64,000 nucleotides of DNA from Anoplopoma fimbria (GCF_027596085.1 NC_072452.1:4227814-4291813), one strand, 5' to 3'. Positions 1 to 11,584 are shown, numbered from the stretch's first letter. The notes: generated from the letters alone by a model not told the origin. Numbers and translations: made by a program.

Positions 1-559
1 AAAGGTTCTCTCCAAGGCCATGGAAATAACATCGGAATGCATAATTTAGGTGGTGCTGTCCTTTAACAGTCGGTCCCTCTATATCTCCTCTCCACAAGCT
101 AGGACTTTTGTTGACTCACCGTTTACATTTTTCCAGCATAACACCCATACAGCACACTCACACTTCCAAAACTAAGATTATTAATAATACACACCACAAC
201 CTACTAATGGTTTGTAAGATTTTCATGACTTTGTTGCAAATTACTGTTATAATCGATCATACCTGTGTGTTCCCATCCTTGTCACACCCTAAGAGAAGGG
301 CTGTGACAGCATTACAATACTGGTAGCATCAGATGAGTATTGATATTAATCCATAAATATAGTCAAATCTTGGATTTTCTGACTTGCAACTGTCATACTA
401 CCAGCTGGTTCATGTGTGTCCACTTCACAATTCAGTTTACGGCTCCTGGCTGGTGTTTCATTGAGCAGCTCACCAATCAGAAGAATGATTTAGATACTTT
501 GTGAGTTGAAGTGCTTCATTAAATGCACTTTTGCGATGAAATGTACCCTCTACTCTTTT
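1..559. other. No recognised feature
   Basis: AT-rich single-copy-looking sequence. Short open frames here carry no recognisable protein motif. I see no terminal repeats, tandem arrays or RNA gene. Confidence 0.5.
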
Positions 560-720
560 CAAATGCTTCTCTCCACCGGTTCTTTCTCTCCCCGCCTCCC
601 TGCGTTCAGCCATAAAGTCGACACGCTGCGATCGCTCACCTCGCCGCCTCGGCTCCACTTTTAAAAAGGCACGCTTGCGGTCGGTCGGTCGGGAGCCTTA
701 ATAAATATGAAAGGGAAGAA
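560..720. promoter_or_regulatory. CpG-dense patch, possible promoter or methylation-free island
   Basis: About 14 CpG dinucleotides fall within roughly 130 bases (for example GCGATCGC and three GGTC units in CGGTCGGTCGGTCGGG), while the surrounding kilobase is AT-rich and nearly CpG-free. TATA-like strings lie inside or next to it (TTTTAAAAAGG near 660, TTAATAAATATG near 700). Seen: the CpG cluster. Inferred: a promoter or regulatory role. No exon or splice site could be tied to it, so it may simply be a GC-rich single-copy patch. Confidence 0.3.
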
Positions 721-812
721 AACTAGAAAATGGATGACGAGGCAAAGTGAGCCCGTAGCTAAAACAGCAAGTCACCCTGCTGGACAGCTGAGCTAGCAAT
801 GAAAGGAGAAAA

Positions 813-950
813 AACACGGCTCGGTAGAGAGGGGGCGAGGGAGGGAGGGAGGGAGGGAGAGACGATGGAGTTGAAGAGGTTGAGCTGAGGTGGGAAGAGA
901 GACAGAGAGAGCGAGAGACGGGGAGTGAGTGTGTGTGTGTGTGTGTGTAA
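813..950. repeat. Purine-rich low-complexity tract with short (GT)n
   Basis: GGGA/GAGA tandem runs (core 830-865), then GAGACAGAGAGA and a (GT)11-like run near 927-948. Simple-sequence DNA. Open frames through it are low-complexity artefacts. Confidence 0.8.
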
Positions 951-2110
951 GAGAAAGAGGTGTACCTGAAGATGCTGACTACGTATTAAAACTCCAGTTG
1001 ATGGGTAAGTGGATTTCTGTACTTGACTATTCAGTATAACAAGGTTCACACACTGCAAAAAATGACAAACCGTAGAAAGCTGTTTAACCCTTACATTTAG
1101 AGCTAGCAAGTTTGTTCTTTAGGATGATTTTGATACAGCACAATAAAGCAGGTTGTTTTTGTATAAGTCTATTTCAGCAGCAATGGAGACTTCATGGCAT
1201 CTGCAGGACTTTTCCTTCGTGGCTGACTAATAAAAAACCTGCCAAAGATCAGAAAATAAGCTTGATGGATTGACCACACCAATAAGTCAGCTTGACAGGA
1301 AGTTTAAAAAAAAATCCCAAACCCACTTGAAATTGTATGTATTGGATGTCCAAATATCTATTTTTATCCAGTTAAAATACTAGATTGCAAGATCATTTGA
1401 CTAGCAAGGCAGGTTGTGGATGACGCTTCAAGTTAAAAACAGTTCCAAAGTCTACTCATTTTTTTTAGCGCATGCTTTTAGCTGCATCTCCGAATCATCA
1501 ACTTTCCTACATTAGAGGGATAGGAGAGCTAATGCAGACATGAGCAGAAATAAATCTAAATATGGCTACAAATGTGCGTGCTAGCCAGTGTGCAGGCCAA
1601 AAGATGCAACGTGAGAAGATAACCTTGAGGAACCTACTAAGAAAATACCTGAAAAAAAAAAATATATATATATATATAATTCACAAACCATATATATTCA
1701 TTGTGAGTCTTTACAAACAGTCACCTTCTGTGGAGCCAAACGTGCTCATGTGCAACCAACGATGTTAAAACCACAGAACTTTTCTTTAAATGATGGTGCA
1801 GTTTTTAAGGATACCACATATGTCAGGTTTAAAAAATCTAAAATATTTCCAATTGCAGGAGTGATAATATTGATTTCAACAATTTAAAGCTATTGAGCTT
1901 TTTTTTTAAACTTAAATAAAGGCTAACATCCCTCTCGTTCTGTAATAGGAATAGTATCTGTACATTTGTTTCAGTGGACTTGCTGTAAACTACTGTATGC
2001 CTGTGCTTGCTTAATATTGTGGTGACATGCATTTCCCACTCCCTGAGGAAAGGACAAAGGATACAAAAAACACCTTTCAGCACATTCGTGTTTGTTCCTT
2101 CATTGCATCT
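951..2110. other. No recognised feature apart from a short (TA)n
   Basis: AT-rich sequence holding an A10/(TA)n run near 1652-1678. No transposon ends or coding similarity seen. Confidence 0.45.
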
Positions 2111-2111
2111 A

Positions 2112-2345
2112 AAAAACAGGATCTGAGGAAGCTCAGCTCCATTGATGTGTGCAACAAGATGTTACAGATCTTACAAGTCTATTGTTGCAATCCATATTTG
2201 CATTGCTACAATGGGCCGCTGGGGCAGTCTGAAACTAAAACACTAGAAAGAATTATCAGCAAGGCTGGCTCTGTTTTGAAAACCACCATGGAGCCGCTAG
2301 AGATGGTGTTGGAGATGAGGATGCTGCACAAACTGTAGTGCATTG
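2112..2345 (+). mobile_element. Decayed non-LTR retrotransposon fragment (reverse transcriptase C-terminal end)
   Basis: The plus-strand open frame covering 2027-2338 reads, from about 2112, LRKLSSIDVCNKMLQIL, then a middle part, then ISKAGSVLKTTMEPLEMV and MRMLHKL. This is the layout of the end of the reverse transcriptase ORF in teleost LINEs of the CR1/L2/Rex type (conserved core: leucine-rich stretch, then KAGSVLG, then PLE, then ERR-LHKL). The same region of a related element is seen at 30178, where the frame reads KASSVLGCPLDTVEVV. No 3' tail or target duplication is visible, and the usual HPLH stretch after HKL is lost. It is a short decayed fossil and makes no product. Clade assignment is uncertain. 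Confidence 0.6.
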
Positions 2346-2394
2346 CGAATAAATGCGTCAACAAATTGTGTTGTGTGGAACATGTTTAGACATG

Positions 2395-2520
2395 AACAGT
2401 GGTCTCCTGGGTCAAAGTCCTGTCTTTGTTTGACCCATCAATCTACCCCGACCTCTTCCCTACTTTGATAAGAAGCGTATTTGTGAAACGCCCAAAAACG
2501 TAATTAATCAAGAATAACAA
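2395..2520 (+). repeat. Dispersed family A, fragment
   Basis: The core reads CTCCTGGGT, then AAAGTCCTGT, then TTTGTTTGACCC and a C-rich stretch. Related sequence occurs at 24640-24760 and 52160-52320. In fuller copies this core lies downstream of a GTTTAGGCAACAAAAC segment. Interspersed repeats of this kind are common in percomorph genomes. Class unknown. Confidence 0.6.
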
Positions 2521-3089
2521 ACTTTTCACTCAAAACGTCATTGACAATGCAGCTTTGTCAAATAAGAATGTAGTTATAAGGAGACCAGGCTGGGGGGCTC
2601 CTTTGGTCATTATTTATTCTTTTTTTCCTCTTTATCTTAAATACTCTAAGCTGCTGTAACAGTAAAATCTATCCACCTATCCCTCTTTTCCATCCATTCA
2701 TCTTCTCCAAAATAATTCCATGACCCAGTTTAACCTTCCTGTGACCTACCCACGGGTCCTTGTGGAGTCTTTAAAAAGCTCTGGTGCAGAAGACTGAGCT
2801 GTGACAATCAAAAGAAAGAACTGAACTTCAAACTCAGAGCACTTTGACAAAGACCTAATGGCAGCATCATCTCAATGGCTGCACACTGATTGCTCCATTG
2901 ATCAGTTAACAAGGGCACAGAAAAATGTGAGAGCACACTGCACACTGTACTAAAACAATAAATCTTAACAAGTCAATTAGTTTAATGATGAGTCATATAG
3001 TCAAAGTTTATTGAACAAGTTCAAGAACATCAGATTTGTTTCGGTGAATCATGGCACCATCTTGTCTCATTGTCATGGTTTGCACCACA
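2521..3089. other. No recognised feature
   Basis: AT-rich sequence with no tandem arrays, inverted ends or coding similarity that I can see. Confidence 0.45.
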
Positions 3090-3750
3090 TAATAGCTGTG
3101 TCCCAATCCAGCGGCCGCATCCTTCGGAGGCTGTATTTGTAGACTGATTGTGACGAGGCTTTCCCATTTCAACGACTCCTTCTGATGCGGCCGACAAATG
3201 CAGCCTACTTTTCCCAGATTCAGAGGATACAACTGATGGATCCTTCACGGCCCAACATATCCCAAGATTCATTGCGTGCCGGTGAAGTTGATTTTTTAAT
3301 CGACATGGTGACTAGTGGACCAGCAACGGGAGAATTCACGTTTAAATGTAATTATTGGGTTTTAACTCAAGTGAATATCTACAGATACAAGTGTTAAAAC
3401 TAAAAACAAGGGACCTGATCAGATCACACTTATGTTAAAATGATCGGTTAACTTACGTGACGCTATTAACTAACCAGCTAACGCTACCGAGAGCAGCTGT
3501 GCTATTATAGCAGCTCGTCCATTTTAGTCTTTAACTTAGCTTTACCTCTTTTATGACAACCGCAGCTGGTTGCTAGGAGACAGGAGCGGCAAAAGGGTGG
3601 GGGCGCGAAAAGCTGGTGACACAAACAGGAAGTCCTCTGTAAACCAGGCCGTCTCATTTCGGGGACCGCTCGGTCGAGCCTTCGCGGTATTCAAAAGACG
3701 CTGGGTCCTCCGAAGGATGCAGCCGCTGGATTGGGACACAGCTAATAGCT
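3090..3750. mobile_element. Non-autonomous terminal-inverted-repeat DNA transposon (hAT-like?)
   Basis: The left end (AGCTGTGTCCCAATCCAGCG from 3094, continuing through GCATCCTTCGGAGG) is matched in reverse complement by the right end, which finishes GGATTGGGACACAGCT at 3743. The arms are about 38 bp with one mismatch. Each end carries the 8-mer TAATAGCT (3090-3097 and 3743-3750), as expected for an 8-bp hAT target duplication, although it overlaps the inverted repeat, so a 3-bp duplication (AAT) is also possible. The ~650-bp interior has no transposase frame. A second internal sequence block with GATCCTTCACGG near 3240 resembles sub-terminal repeats. Superfamily is inferred, not shown. Confidence 0.65.
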
Positions 3751-4494
3751 CCTGGGTCTGGATTACCTTAGCCTCAGCTGTCCTCCATCGACCTTATTAC
3801 TCCTAGCTGCTTCCAATTGCTCTGGTGTATTTAATGCGTGAGTGTCCAGAGAGTCCTGAGTTCTTAGACAGATCTGCCGTTGCTAGGCTTTTTATGAAGT
3901 TGAAGAAATGCAAACTCTTGGTTCGCACAGTCTCTCTGGCTTTTATCGTCTTCGCCATACACTGACTCCGATACAGCCACTTATGAAACCTAGCAGAAGT
4001 TCAGTCAGGAAGACTATCTTTATGCTCCTTGTCATTCATATTGCCAGTCACTGTCTCCACGTGACTACTCTATCAGCTGATTGTGGGTTTCACTTAAAGT
4101 TAACCAACCAGAGTCGGCCACGGTTTCCTTAAGCCAATCACATCGTTGCTCTCAAACTTTCAAAAATGTTTTCCTCTCTGCTACTTTCAGTTGTCATTTC
4201 AGCACGATCAGATGCGACCCTCCTCCACCTCACTCACCTCCAGTCGGCATCACAGTCATGCTCCTCATTCATCATCGGATGCAGCGACTCACAACGTCAC
4301 CACCACCACCACCACCAGTGTCTGGACTCCAGGGGGGATTGTGCCTGTCTGACCTCAGCATCACTGCCCCTCTGTTAGACGGTTTCGCTATGGAGTCCAA
4401 TCGCCAAAGACTTTGCATTATTCATTTCTTTTTATTATTGTTAAATTTTATTGAAGTCTCTCCTGATTGGAATCAGTAGTAACAGCACTGTGCA
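3751..4494. other. Unassigned, possibly the 5' part of the adjacent gypsy element
   Basis: Contains a short (CAC)n run near 4300-4317 that gives a poly-His/Thr frame. C-rich sequence at 4200-4360 could be a decayed LTR or leader of the gypsy element whose pol begins just downstream, but I cannot match its ends. Nothing else recognised. Confidence 0.35.
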
Positions 4495-4943
4495 GCCTCA
4501 TTTAACAAACTCACCCCAAGCTCAGCCAAGACCTGCAAAGCGCAGTGACCATTTCGCTTTTTCCTAAATCCCAATCGGACTTGGCCCGTCTTGACATATA
4601 TATTTGTTTGTGATGGGAGCATTACTCTCACAGTGTTCTCCAATTAGCAAGAAGCTCCATCCTTTAATCTGATTCGTATGCAAACTTCCCCCATGCAGGG
4701 AGAAGCTTTGATTTAGAGAACATGGAGCTACTGGTGAGAAAGTTGGGAGTTTAGACACTGCCTAGAGGAAACCAAATGGCCCCTTGAATTTATCCAGATG
4801 GGCATTCTTCCTTACATGAGTCATACTTTTCCCATATCACCATCCTGGTTCAAATATCAAGCATTATTCCCTCTCAGCAGTTCGGGCCAACCAAAGAGAT
4901 TTAATAACCTGATATCTCTCTTATTCCTCATCTGGTCACTGTT
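4495..4943 (+). mobile_element. Ty3/gypsy LTR retrotransposon remnant, 5' portion (reverse transcriptase/RNase H region of pol)
   Basis: Reading the plus strand across several frames gives gypsy pol landmarks in the correct order: GALLSQCSP (about 4616-4645), DLENMELLVRK (4710-4742; the family has D-x-G-N-R-E-L-L), WEFRHCLE (4744-4767; family EWRHWLEG), WAFFLT (4800-4817) and PGSNIK (4844-4861; family PGSKNIKADALSR). Stops and frameshifts lie between them, so the element is dead. It breaks off at about 4943, where an L2 LINE begins, and resumes at 6570 with integrase. The upstream reverse transcriptase, gag and 5' LTR are not recognisable. Confidence 0.75.
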
Positions 4944-6569
4944 AAAGATTAGATTAGATTAGATTCAACTTTATTGTCATTGCACAGAGTACAAGTACTA
5001 GGACAATGAAATGTAGTTTTAGCATCTAACCAGAAGTGCAAAAAGAAGCAGTAAAGGTGCAGTGCAATGTGCTAGATAAATCACAGTATAAATAACAGAT
5101 AAAAAATAAAAATAAAAACATTAGTAGTATAACAATATAGACAGTATAAACAGTATAGATAGTATGAACAGTGGATATGACAGCTGAGGGGAAGAAGCTG
5201 TTCCTGAGCCTGCTGGTCATGGAACGGAGACTCCTATAGCGCCTGCCAGAGGGGAGGAGGGCAAACAGTCTACGGCAGGGGTGTGAGGTGTCCCTGACGA
5301 TGCTGCGCGCCCTCCGCAGGCAGCGCTAGATGTGGACGGTCTCGATGGCAGGGAGTGGAGTACCGGTGATGCGTTGGGCAGTTTTTAACACCCTCTGCAG
5401 TGCTTTCCGGTCTGAGACAGAGCAGTTGCCATACCAAACTGTGATGCAGCTTGTAAGGATGCTCTCGATGGTGCAGCGGTAGAAGTTTACCAGGATCAGA
5501 GGAGACATGTGGATTTTCTTCAGTCTCCTCAGGAAAAAGAGACGCTGGTGTGCCTTCTTGACCAGGGTTGAGGTGTTGAGGGTCCAAGAGAGATCCTCTG
5601 AGATGTGGACACCCAGAAACCTAAAGCTGGTGACACGCTCAACCTCCGTTCCATTGATATGGATGGGGGTGTGTGTGCAGCCTTTGGTCTTTCTGAATAC
5701 CACAATAAGCTCCCTGGTCTTTTTGGTGTTGAGGGCCAGGTTGTTGTTGGCGCCCCACGCCGCCAGGTGCCGGACCTCCTCCCTATAGGCCGACTCATGT
5801 TGTTGATAAGGCCCACCACCGTTGTGTCGTCTGCAAACTTGATAATGGTGTTGGAACCATGTACAGGCGTGCAGTCATAGGTGAACAGGGAGTAGAGGAG
5901 AGGACTCAGCACGCAGCCCTGTGGAACACCAGTGTTCAGGGTGAGGCTAGAGGAGGTGTGATTGCCTAACTGGGGTCTGTTGGTTAGGAAGTCCAGTATC
6001 CAGCTGCAGAGGGAGGTGTTGATGCCAAGGTCACGTAGTTTGGTGTTCAGTTTGGAGGGGATGATGGTGTTGAATGCTGAACTGAAATCGATGAACAGCA
6101 TTCTCACATAGGGGTTGTTGTTGTCCAGGTGGGGAGAGGGCGGAGTGAAGCGCTGTGGAGATGGCGTCCTCTGTACACCTGTTCTGACGGTAGGCGAATT
6201 GGAGGGGGTCCAGTGTGGGTGGTAGGCAGGTTTTGAGATGAGCCAGGACCAGCCTCTGGTGCAACAGGGCGGAAGTCGTTTAGGCTCGCTGCAGTGTTTT
6301 GGCATTGGCACGATTGAGGTGGTTTTGAATCATGTGGGTACAGCTGCTTGGGCCAGTGACAGGTTGAAGATGTCAGTCAGGACCTCAGTCAGCTGCCCAG
6401 CACAGGCCCTGAGCACGCGTCCGGGATGCCATCAGGGCCAGCAGCCTTACGTGCATTAATCTTGCTCAGCATAGCACACACGTCGGTGGGGGAGAGTGTG
6501 AGGGGCTGGTGGTCTGCAGGGACATTGAATATTTTGTCAACTGTCATGATAAATTTCCATGGTTACTGA
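4944..6569 (-). mobile_element. L2-type LINE, 5'-truncated, inserted in the gypsy remnant
   Basis: Minus-strand LINE of about 1.6 kb. Its 3' end lies at the low coordinate, with the L2-like terminus TCAACTTTATTGTCATTGCA and (GATTA)n units at 4946-4966. Its 5' limit is near 6569. The endonuclease half is missing, as is usual for 5'-truncated copies. A 7-bp match, CACTGTT, sits at both borders (4937-4943 and 6570-6576) and is a plausible target duplication. The gypsy pol reads continuously across the two borders once the LINE is ignored, so the LINE is the younger insertion. Confidence 0.8.
5326..6480 (-). pseudogene. L2-type reverse transcriptase, fragmented ORF
   Basis: Two overlapping minus-strand frames (5529-6311 and 5326-5703), plus an upstream piece near 6440-6480 reading KINARKAAGPDGIP, cover the LINE reverse transcriptase. 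Visible motifs in order: NARKAAGPDGIP (domain 1), [13 protein letters not shown] (motif A with its Asp), [14 protein letters not shown] (motif B), [10 protein letters not shown] (motif C, catalytic Asp pair at 5826-5837), [14 protein letters not shown], and a C-terminal ITVWYGNCSVSDRKALQRV region. At least two frameshifts and several stops (seen around 6330-6440) break it. In life it would prime reverse transcription at the target site. This copy cannot encode a working enzyme. Confidence 0.85.
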
Positions 6570-7569
6570 CACTGTTTGCTCCCAGACTCTGCAGTGGGCC
6601 AGCGTCTTCCCAAACCTGCCACTCTGGAATCCTTCACAAATGATCCTGCCATCTTTCCAATCTTTTGACAGGGTCAGCTCAACTCACTTTCAAATCCCCT
6701 TGTCAAGGTCTTTCTAGTCAAGTTCAATGTCTCCTTGCACCACATTGACCCTGATCCCATATCTCTCTTGATTCTGTCACTGGGCTCCCTTTATCAAACG
6801 GCTGTTCCACCATCCTAACTTTTGTTGATAAATTCTCCAAGACCCTCACTTCATTCCCATTGCCCAAGCTCCTCACTTGGCCTTCCCTCCAACATTACTG
6901 ATAAAACTGACATTGGTAATGGTGATGGTTTTCAAAATTCTTGATCTTGATTCCTTTGCAAGCCTATTGTCTGGTTTCTAGCTTTTTGTGGTGCCAATAT
7001 CTACTCAACATCGCTTTCTGGTATCAACATCAAGCTAAACAGTATCATACTATTGCTCGACACTGCTTGAAATCATCTCAACGTACCTTACACCATGTGT
7101 GTATTTTCATCCCATCTTTTTGGTCTCTGAGATCACACCTGTTGACCCCTACCCAAATTCCCCTTCCACCTCTGTGCTTGTTGGTTTTCTACTGCCATTT
7201 GAAAGGCCTCCAGTATATGGTTGAGAGCTAGGGTCCAGTTGAGAGGGATTGGCTCTTTGAAATGACTTCTTGAATCCTACTTTTAATTCCAATTTTGAAC
7301 AGCAGCACCGGTGTGTACCTCAAGTCACCCTGAACAGCTTTTGTCTCCAGATTCCTCCCTTTATTTGATCCACTGCCACCATCTACATTTGTCGTCCTCC
7401 CCTTGTCAACCAGCACTCCCAGACCCCGATAGGCCACCTGCTTCTACTGCCTAATCAGCTACTGAAGCTTATCTTCTTACCTACTTAGTTATCATTAAAG
7501 CACCTTTTAACACTGCCAGGTTGTGTCCTGTATCTGCATTTGGGTCACCTCAAGTAAATCCTGTTACCC
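6570..7569 (+). mobile_element. Ty3/gypsy LTR retrotransposon remnant, 3' portion (integrase, chromodomain-like end, 3' LTR)
   Basis: This continues the pol interrupted at 4943. TLQWA (6586-6600) matches the integrase zinc-binding region. [12 protein letters not shown] (6755-6790) carries the first catalytic Asp, VDKFSK (6824-6841) and PLPKL (6857-6871) follow. GLQYMVE (7205-7225), then a stop and VERDW, resembles the chromodomain (GLQYLVDWEGY) that follows integrase in fish chromoviruses. The window 7490-7569, with ATTAAAG and CATTTGGGTCACC, looks like an LTR polyadenylation region. Integrase would splice the cDNA into the host. Stops and indels make this copy non-functional. Confidence 0.75.
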
Positions 7570-8334
7570 ATATCTTTATCTTACGTCTCCAATGAATCTT
7601 ACCTAACCTTTCTTGTTTAAAGTGTTCCAATAACATGCAATATTGTTATTTTTTCTTAATCGTGGTGGTACCTGTGAAAGCTTAAGTGGTCACAGCTTGA
7701 GGGTAGTTGCTAGTTTAAACCCAGAACCGACATACTTTTATAATAAAGAACTCATACACTGCACTCAAGCTCCTTACATTTTTCTCTGCTGTATTATATT
7801 TCTTCCAAACAAGCCACTGTTTTTGCTCCTGTAAAGGCAGAATAAATCACTTACTGTTCAGCAGCTAGAGCAGCAAACACAGCTTTCATGAAGTTGATAA
7901 AGGTTAAATCACTATTGTATGGTATCAATCAGCCATAGAGATAACTGCAGGTTATTACTTTAAGCTTCTCTTTTAAAGAAGAAAAAAGCTTTAAAGTAAT
8001 CGTTTGCCCTACTGGTCCTTCACCAAAGAAGAGGTATTGTGCATCTTATAGTAGAGAAATCCACAGCAGAGCACAAACCGCTGAGCTGGAGGCATCACTG
8101 TGAAAACAACTCATACAGCGGTGGGACAAGACTAAGATCTGTTGATCTATGAGGGCTATCGGGTTTGATGAAATCAACCAATGCGAGTCAGAACAGAGAC
8201 GGTTACTGTTAAGACACAAGGACACACGGACACACACAATGCGATAAGGGTATTTCCTAAATCCTATCCTATTGTGCTCCTCTGTCCCTCTAATACAGAG
8301 CATGCTCCCTAAACGGATTAAAGAAGTTTGGAAA

Positions 8335-8336
<2 letters not shown>
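7570..8336. other. No recognised feature
   Basis: AT-rich sequence. Nothing with coding or repeat character beyond short homopolymers. Confidence 0.45.

Positions 8337-8365
<29 letters not shown>
8337..8365 (+). repeat. (GT)n microsatellite, inverted partner of 8442-8473
   Basis: Uninterrupted GT run of about 29 bases. A CA run on the same strand lies 76 bases downstream, so the two can pair as a hairpin. Confidence 0.95.
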
Positions 8366-8439
8366 ACCCTTCAGCTCCATTAGATTGACTGAGATCACAA
8401 TCTTTCGCTAGTCTGGCGTCTCGGAATAACCTCCTATAT

Positions 8440-8441
<2 letters not shown>

Positions 8442-8473
<32 letters not shown>
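8442..8473 (+). repeat. (CA)n microsatellite
   Basis: CA run of about 32 bases, complementary to the GT run at 8337-8365. Confidence 0.95.
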
Positions 8474-8475
<2 letters not shown>

Positions 8476-10689
8476 ATACACAACACTTACCGGCTGTGCG
8501 ATGACAAGGACAAAGATAGGGACTGGAAGGGAAAAGGATTGAGAGAAGGAAGGGGAGACTGTCACCAAACTCAGTAGACCAACACATCCATTTGTAGCAT
8601 ATCAATACTTTTCATGTTTTTATATGTGGTATCATTTGATGCATGCATGCTTGTGTGTGTAAGTGAGTGTCTTTGCATTCTTGCATCCGAGTGAGTATGT
8701 TTATCCGTCTGCTTTGTGCATGGCTGTATCTGCATGCAGTCGTGTGTTGATAGTGCAGTAATCACTGAAGAGGGTTTTTAAATGGAGTCTGTTGAAGAAG
8801 CAGGGAGGACAGGACAGCCTGCTGATGTCAACGCAGAGAGATGAGATAAAGTCAGTTTAGGGGGGGGGGGCGTGGCAACGGCACAGGACTGGACCCACTG
8901 GAAAGGCTGCTGATGGCAAAGATAAGACTGAACTCTGGATGCTTTAATCCCATCAGCATCAGGACGAGGCTGATTACAAACGGACAGGCGACACTGAGTG
9001 ACCAACTGCGTATCTGGCTGCCTGCTTTTCTGAATGCTAATGGAGATGTTTGACCGACTGCTAGCTGGTGACCCTTCTCAACCAAATAGTACACCATACT
9101 CATGAACAAAATCAGGATAAAAAAGTTTTTTTCTGTTTTGTGTCTGCACTAATTATATGATGATCTATTAAATGATTACCCGATAAATTGAGAGTTTCAC
9201 AGGTCTCTTACACTTCTTGGACATGTAACCTGAGCCTATGTAAGGCTTTGATGTTTTACAAACAACACAATGGAAGTAGCTAATGAGTGAGCCATCTCGC
9301 TTCTTTTATCATCTATGTTAAAAATAGCAAATGTCAAGAACCCGGCAGGTGCTAGCAGGGAGTGTGACATTAGCCAAAGCTAACGAAATGTCAGCAATTT
9401 GGCCACATTTTATGCGAAAGAATCCGTCAAACTTGATCGTTAAAGAAAGTTCTATGGCATTTCTTCTCTGTATGTATTTGTTTATGTTTTTCAAAAGGGT
9501 TTAACCTGAGCCAGACCATACGACAATGATAGCAATTTTATCAAATCCATACAGGGTTAGGAGCATACAGCTGTTAAAGGATTATTTTGTTTTTTACACA
9601 CTGGTGTAGCATTGGTACTTAATATCAACCGACACTCAAGTTCAGAAGGTTTTCCAAATTGGTAAAGGAAAATCCCTACTCTTTTGGGGAAGCAACTTCG
9701 GGAGGCTCAGTTTAAAAAAGAACTGGTGGAGAACAGAAACAGAACAATCATTCCTAAATGTTGTTTTTTTTTCCAGGAGAAAATACAATATTCAAATGTT
9801 ACTGGGAATTGCAATTAAACTAACATTCTCCCCAACAATGTGTACACAATCAGCAGTTTTCAGTGACAAATACATTACAAGGCAGCGGAATATACTTCAA
9901 AAAAAGTGAATTATTTATTTACAATATTTTGTATTGACATATGCTTATCCAAACACATATCCTGCAATATGAATTGTCATGCTTGCTGGGGTGCTCTACA
10001 GCTGTTGCATTCCATTCCACTGAGTGTACCTGGAACTTGGATTTGGTACAACGTAAATTCATGACATATTATACAATGCATAGTTTGTTAACTTCCTGTA
10101 GTAGAAAAGGGGTCTAATGGAGTCTAATGAACGACCGCTCAGCCGATTCAACAAACAGACGTTCTGTCCCACATTATTGTCCACAGAACAATGCGAAACT
10201 AAAAGAGAAAGTGTCGACACACGATAATCCCTGAAACCATTATGCAGGCTTCGTATTTCCACGGAGGGAACGGTGCCTAAAGCTAATAAGCCAAAAAGTT
10301 TTTTACAAGTCCAATCTTGTCTCTCAAGCAAGCCAAATGTCAAAGAAGTTAAAACTTTAGGTTTAAAGTTAGTTTCGGAGACATCATAATCCTACCAAGT
10401 TAAATAGCTGTTTTCAATATGACGGTTCACTCACCGATCTGAATTACCTTGCTGTCTTACCAGCTGTAAGACTGACTGACATAAATCCAAGTAACAAAGG
10501 AACTCAATACTGACTGGTTACTGACACATTTCCTCTTTGTCCCTGGCCCGCTGATGTAGAACAGTGAGAGGACAAACCACCATTGCGTAGCACATCTTCT
10601 GCAGGGGGAAGAAACAGTTTTAAAGTTTGCAAAGACCGCCTCCTCCCTAAAGCCATCTGTCCCTACGCCACCTTTTGTGCCGCACATTG
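8474..10689. other. No recognised feature
   Basis: Mixed AT-rich sequence. A G10 run lies at about 8861-8870. No transposon termini, RNA gene or exon-like segment was recognised. Confidence 0.4.
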
Positions 10690-10910
10690 TGCTTGCCCTT
10701 CCTAACTCTCTGTCACTGTACGCTGGCTATATCTCCTCTCTCATCACTCCGTCTCCCTCTCTATTATCACTCTCTCAGTCTGTGCCCTCTGTCCGGCTCT
10801 CTCCCGCTGTCTGCTCTCGATTTCTCTTTCTCCTCTACCTTCCCCCGTCTACTCCGTATCTTTCATTTGCTTGGTTCTATTCTCTCCTTCTCCCTCTTTC
10901 ATATCTGCAA
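10690..10910 (+). repeat. Pyrimidine-rich low-complexity tract
   Basis: About 220 bases dominated by C and T (CTCTCT, TCTCCC, TTCTCC) with few purines. It is degenerate rather than a regular array. The Ser/Leu/Pro-rich open frames across it reflect composition only. Confidence 0.7.
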
Positions 10911-11584
10911 GGGAGACATGTCAGGACTCAAAAATGGGGTGCTCTGAGAATATCACCCATCTCATGCTCCTATCCCCCCCAGTAAATGTATTGTGAACTT
11001 ATGTTGCCTCCTCTGCCACCTGAAACTCTCCGTCTCCTGAACGCCAGTCCTTTTCTCTCCGATGTTTCCTCGCGTGGGCGGAAGGTCAGACTGTCTGTTA
11101 TGTTATGTTATGAATCCGCCAGCAGCCCAATATGTTGCTGTTCTCAACTTCTGAACTCTAAACTATAACGGTGCGTCTGCATGTTTTCGGCGAGTTAAAT
11201 TTGAAAGACGAAAACCAAGATGACCGCAGCAGTGAATATATTTGAAGTGGAGTTCAAAAGTTTGCCCATTGGAGGGTGATTGTGAGGAGTTTTGCTAAAT
11301 TCTCTGCTCTTAAAGACTTTTTCAAGTTTCTAATGCTGCTGCACAGGGCAGACCTTTGTGAGATAAGTAGGTGCTAAAGTGTGAAATCCCCACAACTTTA
11401 GTTTGTGTCGACTGTTGGCATATGTCTGCCATAGACCGCATATTTCAAGCGTTATTCTCCTCCCTTTCGGCAATCTCTCTGCTATTTATTTTGCAAAGGC
11501 ACTATCTCTGCATCCTGGGATTTGAACACTGTGATTGGTTTCTTTCCCTACAGCCACAGACTGTAAATAGGAAGTGCTTGAAGT
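10911..11584. other. No recognised feature
   Basis: A (TGTTA)n-like stutter lies at 11096-11110. Nothing else recognised. Confidence 0.4.

Noticed and set aside
5507..5880. Plus-strand open frames across the L2 element
   Set aside because: They are antisense to a clear reverse transcriptase reading on the minus strand.
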